A stretch of DNA of 64,000 bases, taken from positions 1 through 64,000 of the forward strand of contig JACPYM010000033.1 in NCBI GenBank assembly GCA_016196035.1. Reading direction: 5' to 3'. The notes under the pieces are model-generated. The model was given only the letters and a program-made list of their open reading frames with translations. It did not search any database and was not told the origin of the DNA. This DNA comes from Acidobacteriota bacterium. GTDB lineage: Bacteria > Acidobacteriota > Blastocatellia > RBC074. Positions 62,032 through 64,000 of this stretch are shown piece after piece. Numbering within the stretch: the first letter of the stretch is position 1; the number at the start of each line of letters is the position of its first letter. A program made the translations under genes and the position numbers.

Positions 62032-62113
62032 GACAAGCTGCCAGCTTGTCGGCGGCTTCGACGGTTCCCAGCGCCGGGTTTCTGCCACGCTTACGACAAG
62101 CTGGCATCCTTGT
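62032..62113. repeat. Two GACAAGCTG palindromes
   Basis: GACAAGCTGCCAGCTTGTC (62032-62050) and a degenerate copy GACAAGCTGGCATCCTTGTC (62094-62113) are related to the pair at 38060-38147. Confidence 0.85.
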
Positions 62114-62169
62114 CATTACCCACATTTTCCGGATTTAGCGGTCTTTGCTTTTGGCCCTGAAAGGGCCGT

Positions 62170-62350
62170 GGATATTAGCCGGTGGTGAAACCACCGGGAA
62201 CGAGTGGCATAACATTGCACCCCGGCAGGGGTGCCGGACGTAGCGTCAGGTCACGAAATCCACTGCCGGTCATGTCTCGTCCCGCGCCCCTGCCGGGGCG
62301 CAAAGGCAATAACGACAAGCCTCCGGTGTTTTCACCACCGGCTAATATCC
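62170..62350. repeat. Composite inverted-repeat element, 181 bp
   Basis: Outer arms 62170-62197 and 62323-62350 (28 bp, one mismatch; end GGATATTAGCCGGTGGTG). Inside are GC-rich hairpins such as GCACCCCGGCAGGGGTGC and GCGCCCCTGCCGGGGCGC. No ORF. It fills most of the 402-bp gap 61966-62367. Confidence 0.85.
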
Positions 62351-62367
62351 GCCGCGCCTCGGCACTC

Positions 62368-63776
62368 CTATTTCAACATTGCCTCGCGCCAGCGCCGCAC
62401 GCTCGTCATATCCAACCGCTCGCCTTTGAATTCGATCTGCTTGACCGCTTTCTTGCCGCCATCGCTTTCGCGTTGCAACACGCTGCTGATTTCCATCCAG
62501 CGCACGTCGGCGAATTCCAGCTTGTCTTTGCCGAGGGAGCGTTCCTCGTCTGTCGCAAACGTCCCAATGACTAGCATCACGGGATGCGGTTGTTTCAGCC
62601 AGTAATCCACCCAGCGCGGTTCCTTGATCTTGAACATCTCGCGGCCATCTTTGTTTTTCCGCAACCACGAATTGCCGCATTTGAGTTGCAGGTAGAGCCG
62701 CCGCCCGGTGCCTTTGCCGTCGTCGTCGGTGAACTCCAATTCCATGTCAATGCCTTCGTCTTCGGTCGCCGGAATCTCGAAGCATTTCTGGTCGGCGCTG
62801 GCGATGCGGGCGGCGACTTCGAGCGCGAGCAATTTGCCCTTGCGGCGTGAATCCAACCGACTAGCATCCACGGCTTGCAATACCTCAACCTGCTCCCGCA
62901 CCTCCGCACTGGCGAACAATCGTTCCAGGTTATCCCACAGCTTGAATTGCGTATCGCACACATCACAAACCACCGTAGCCTGATCCCGCTTGGCGAGCAG
63001 CTTTTGCATCTGCGCTTGCGGGTTTCCCTTCGGCGTGTGGCACTTGGGACAAACGTAATGTCTCAGCCGTTGCACCGCTTCGCACTTGCCTTGCAGGTGC
63101 GCGTCAATGTAGTTGGCGAAAATTACCTGTTCCTGTTTGGTCACGCCCGGCGCGAAATAGACGCTGATGTCGCCGTGGCTGGCGGCTGCGCGGGTGAGCT
63201 TGATGCCCATGTGATGCGCTCCGGCGAGCGTCGCAAAGTCCGCCGCATCGCGCCACAGTTCCTTGAGCTTGCCCAAGGTTTGGAAGACTCGCTGTCGGCC
63301 AGCTTGACCACCAGCGTGGCATAAATGTCATCCAGATAGCCTTGCACCGCGTAGCTCACAAACACCGCCGGATGCTCGACGACCGCCGGGCGTTCGCGTC
63401 CGCAATGGCTGGGGAAGACGAGTTTGTCGCCCTGGCGCAAACACAGGCCGCGTTCTTCCAGTTGCCGTTCCATTTCGCGCAACACGACGCGTTCGTCGGC
63501 TGCGTCCAGGCGTTTCATTTCCGCGATGTTGCCGTCGCGTTCGACCGTCTGAAACAGCAGCCGCCCTTCGGCGATGCTGCGCAACGGCAAGCAGCCCAGT
63601 TCGGTCGGGTCTTGGCGCAGCGTGCGGATCACCGCCTGCGCGTAGGCATTGACCCACTCCGGTTGCAGCAGGACGAACGTGCCGTAATCCAACTCCTTCA
63701 CCGCGCCGGGGCCGTCCAGCAAGCCGATCACCGTTTGCAGCGTCGCGTCATCAAAGCCATGCAGCCATCTTCTTCG
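62368..63776 (-). pseudogene. C-terminal part of a STAND/COR-like protein with DUF4365-like nuclease domain, frameshifted and 5'-truncated
   Basis: Two frames make one protein. The first (from about 63776) reads WLHGFDDATLQTVIGLLDGP, VLLQPEWVNAYAQAVIRTLR and HPAVFVSYAVQGYLDDIYAT, resembling the winged-helix/COR part of large NTPase-linked proteins. The second frame (from about 63276) continues with KELWRDAADFATLAGAHHMG, a zinc ribbon (CPKCHT, CDVCD) and a PD-(D/E)xK-like end (DEGIDMELEFTDDDGKGTG, LYLQLKCG), similar to DUF4365. The frameshift lies near 63270-63310. Upstream of 63777 there is a stop and the base composition changes, so the NTPase and sensor parts are missing. Such proteins are suspected defence or signalling effectors; this copy is probably inactive. 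Sequencing error is possible for the frameshift but not for the truncation. Confidence 0.7.
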
Positions 63777-63829
63777 CTATTTCGTAACTATCTGGTTAGC
63801 ACTGTTGATGTATCGGCCACTGGTGTTGA

Positions 63830-64000
63830 TCATTGCAGAGTGAAATTAAAGCTTAGGATTCCCTGTACTCCCACCAATACCCCGTCTACTTTAGTAGGTT
63901 TAAACATCCACTTCCTAGCTGCTTCCAATGCTGCGTTTCGTAATAGCGGATGACCGCTAATGATTGAGGCATCAAGAACATCTCCTTCATCAGAAACTAA
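63830..64000 (-). CDS. 3' end of a TonB-family protein, start outside window
   Basis: The minus-strand frame entering at the window end encodes 56 residues and stops at 63830-63832. It contains VLDASIISGHPLLRNAALEA, ARKWMFKPTKVDG and GILSFNFTLQ, the C-terminal domain of energy-transducing TonB-like proteins (SGHPLL, W-x-F-x-P, FNF). This domain contacts outer-membrane receptors or acts in envelope protein-protein contacts. The segment is clearly richer in A/T than the rest of the window, suggesting different ancestry from the broken gene beside it. Confidence 0.8.
   Translation of the reverse strand, partial: LVSDEGDVLDASIISGHPLLRNAALEAARKWMFKPTKVDGVLVGVQGILSFNFTLQ

Overview
The window is high-GC, gene-dense bacterial DNA that most likely comes from an Acidobacteriota chromosome (Blastocatellia/Solibacter-like). 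The main reason is eleven complete genes for the two-module MacB/FtsX-type permeases called 'acidobacterial duplicated orphan permeases' (ADOP), plus one remnant. Supporting signs are a giant secreted protein ending in a Solibacter-type C-terminal domain, a Ser/Thr kinase fused to a TolB-like propeller, a TPR/FG-GAP/ASPIC protein and a DUF5916-like outer-membrane protein. No tRNA, rRNA, CRISPR array or recognisable transposase was seen.

Layout. 1-8.5 kb: the 3' part of a WD40 protein built of near-identical 126-bp units; a DUF5678-like/retropepsin-like pair whose second gene is broken by a 13-bp duplication; an enolase-superfamily enzyme; a TPR/ASPIC protein; a triple-PA14 protein. 8.6-17.1 kb: kinase-propeller, glucuronate isomerase (uxaC), an M15 peptidase and a CBM9/DUF5916-like protein. 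17.4-23.3 kb: one ADOP, then a tightly coupled pair: a VIT/vWA protein with an exosortase-type sorting tail, and its likely cognate exosortase. 23.2-47.9 kb: eight ADOP genes on the minus strand, with a serine hydrolase-TPR protein, an HNH nuclease with a small partner gene, and a DUF4097-like protein between them. 48.3-54.6 kb: a 2109-aa secreted propeller protein. 54.9-64 kb: an epoxide-hydrolase-like enzyme, two more ADOPs, a Uma2-type protein, a frameshifted and truncated STAND/COR-like gene and the 3' end of a TonB-family gene.

No ABC ATPase is encoded beside any ADOP, so these permeases must use ATPases made elsewhere or work differently. Export and cell-surface functions dominate: secreted propellers, PA14, DUF5916, exosortase with target, TonB and the ADOPs.

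The second notable layer is repeat structure. Short tandem repeats with 7-, 9-, 13- or 14-bp units lie at gene edges. In two ADOP loci they expand at the same place, just after the start codon (MQT-F/L-W). Many intergenic spaces hold long, nearly perfect inverted repeats, mostly with unrelated arm sequences. The candidates most worth following are the exosortase/VIT-vWA pair and the tandem-repeat expansions at ADOP start codons. All function calls were made by reading the sequence; no database search was run.
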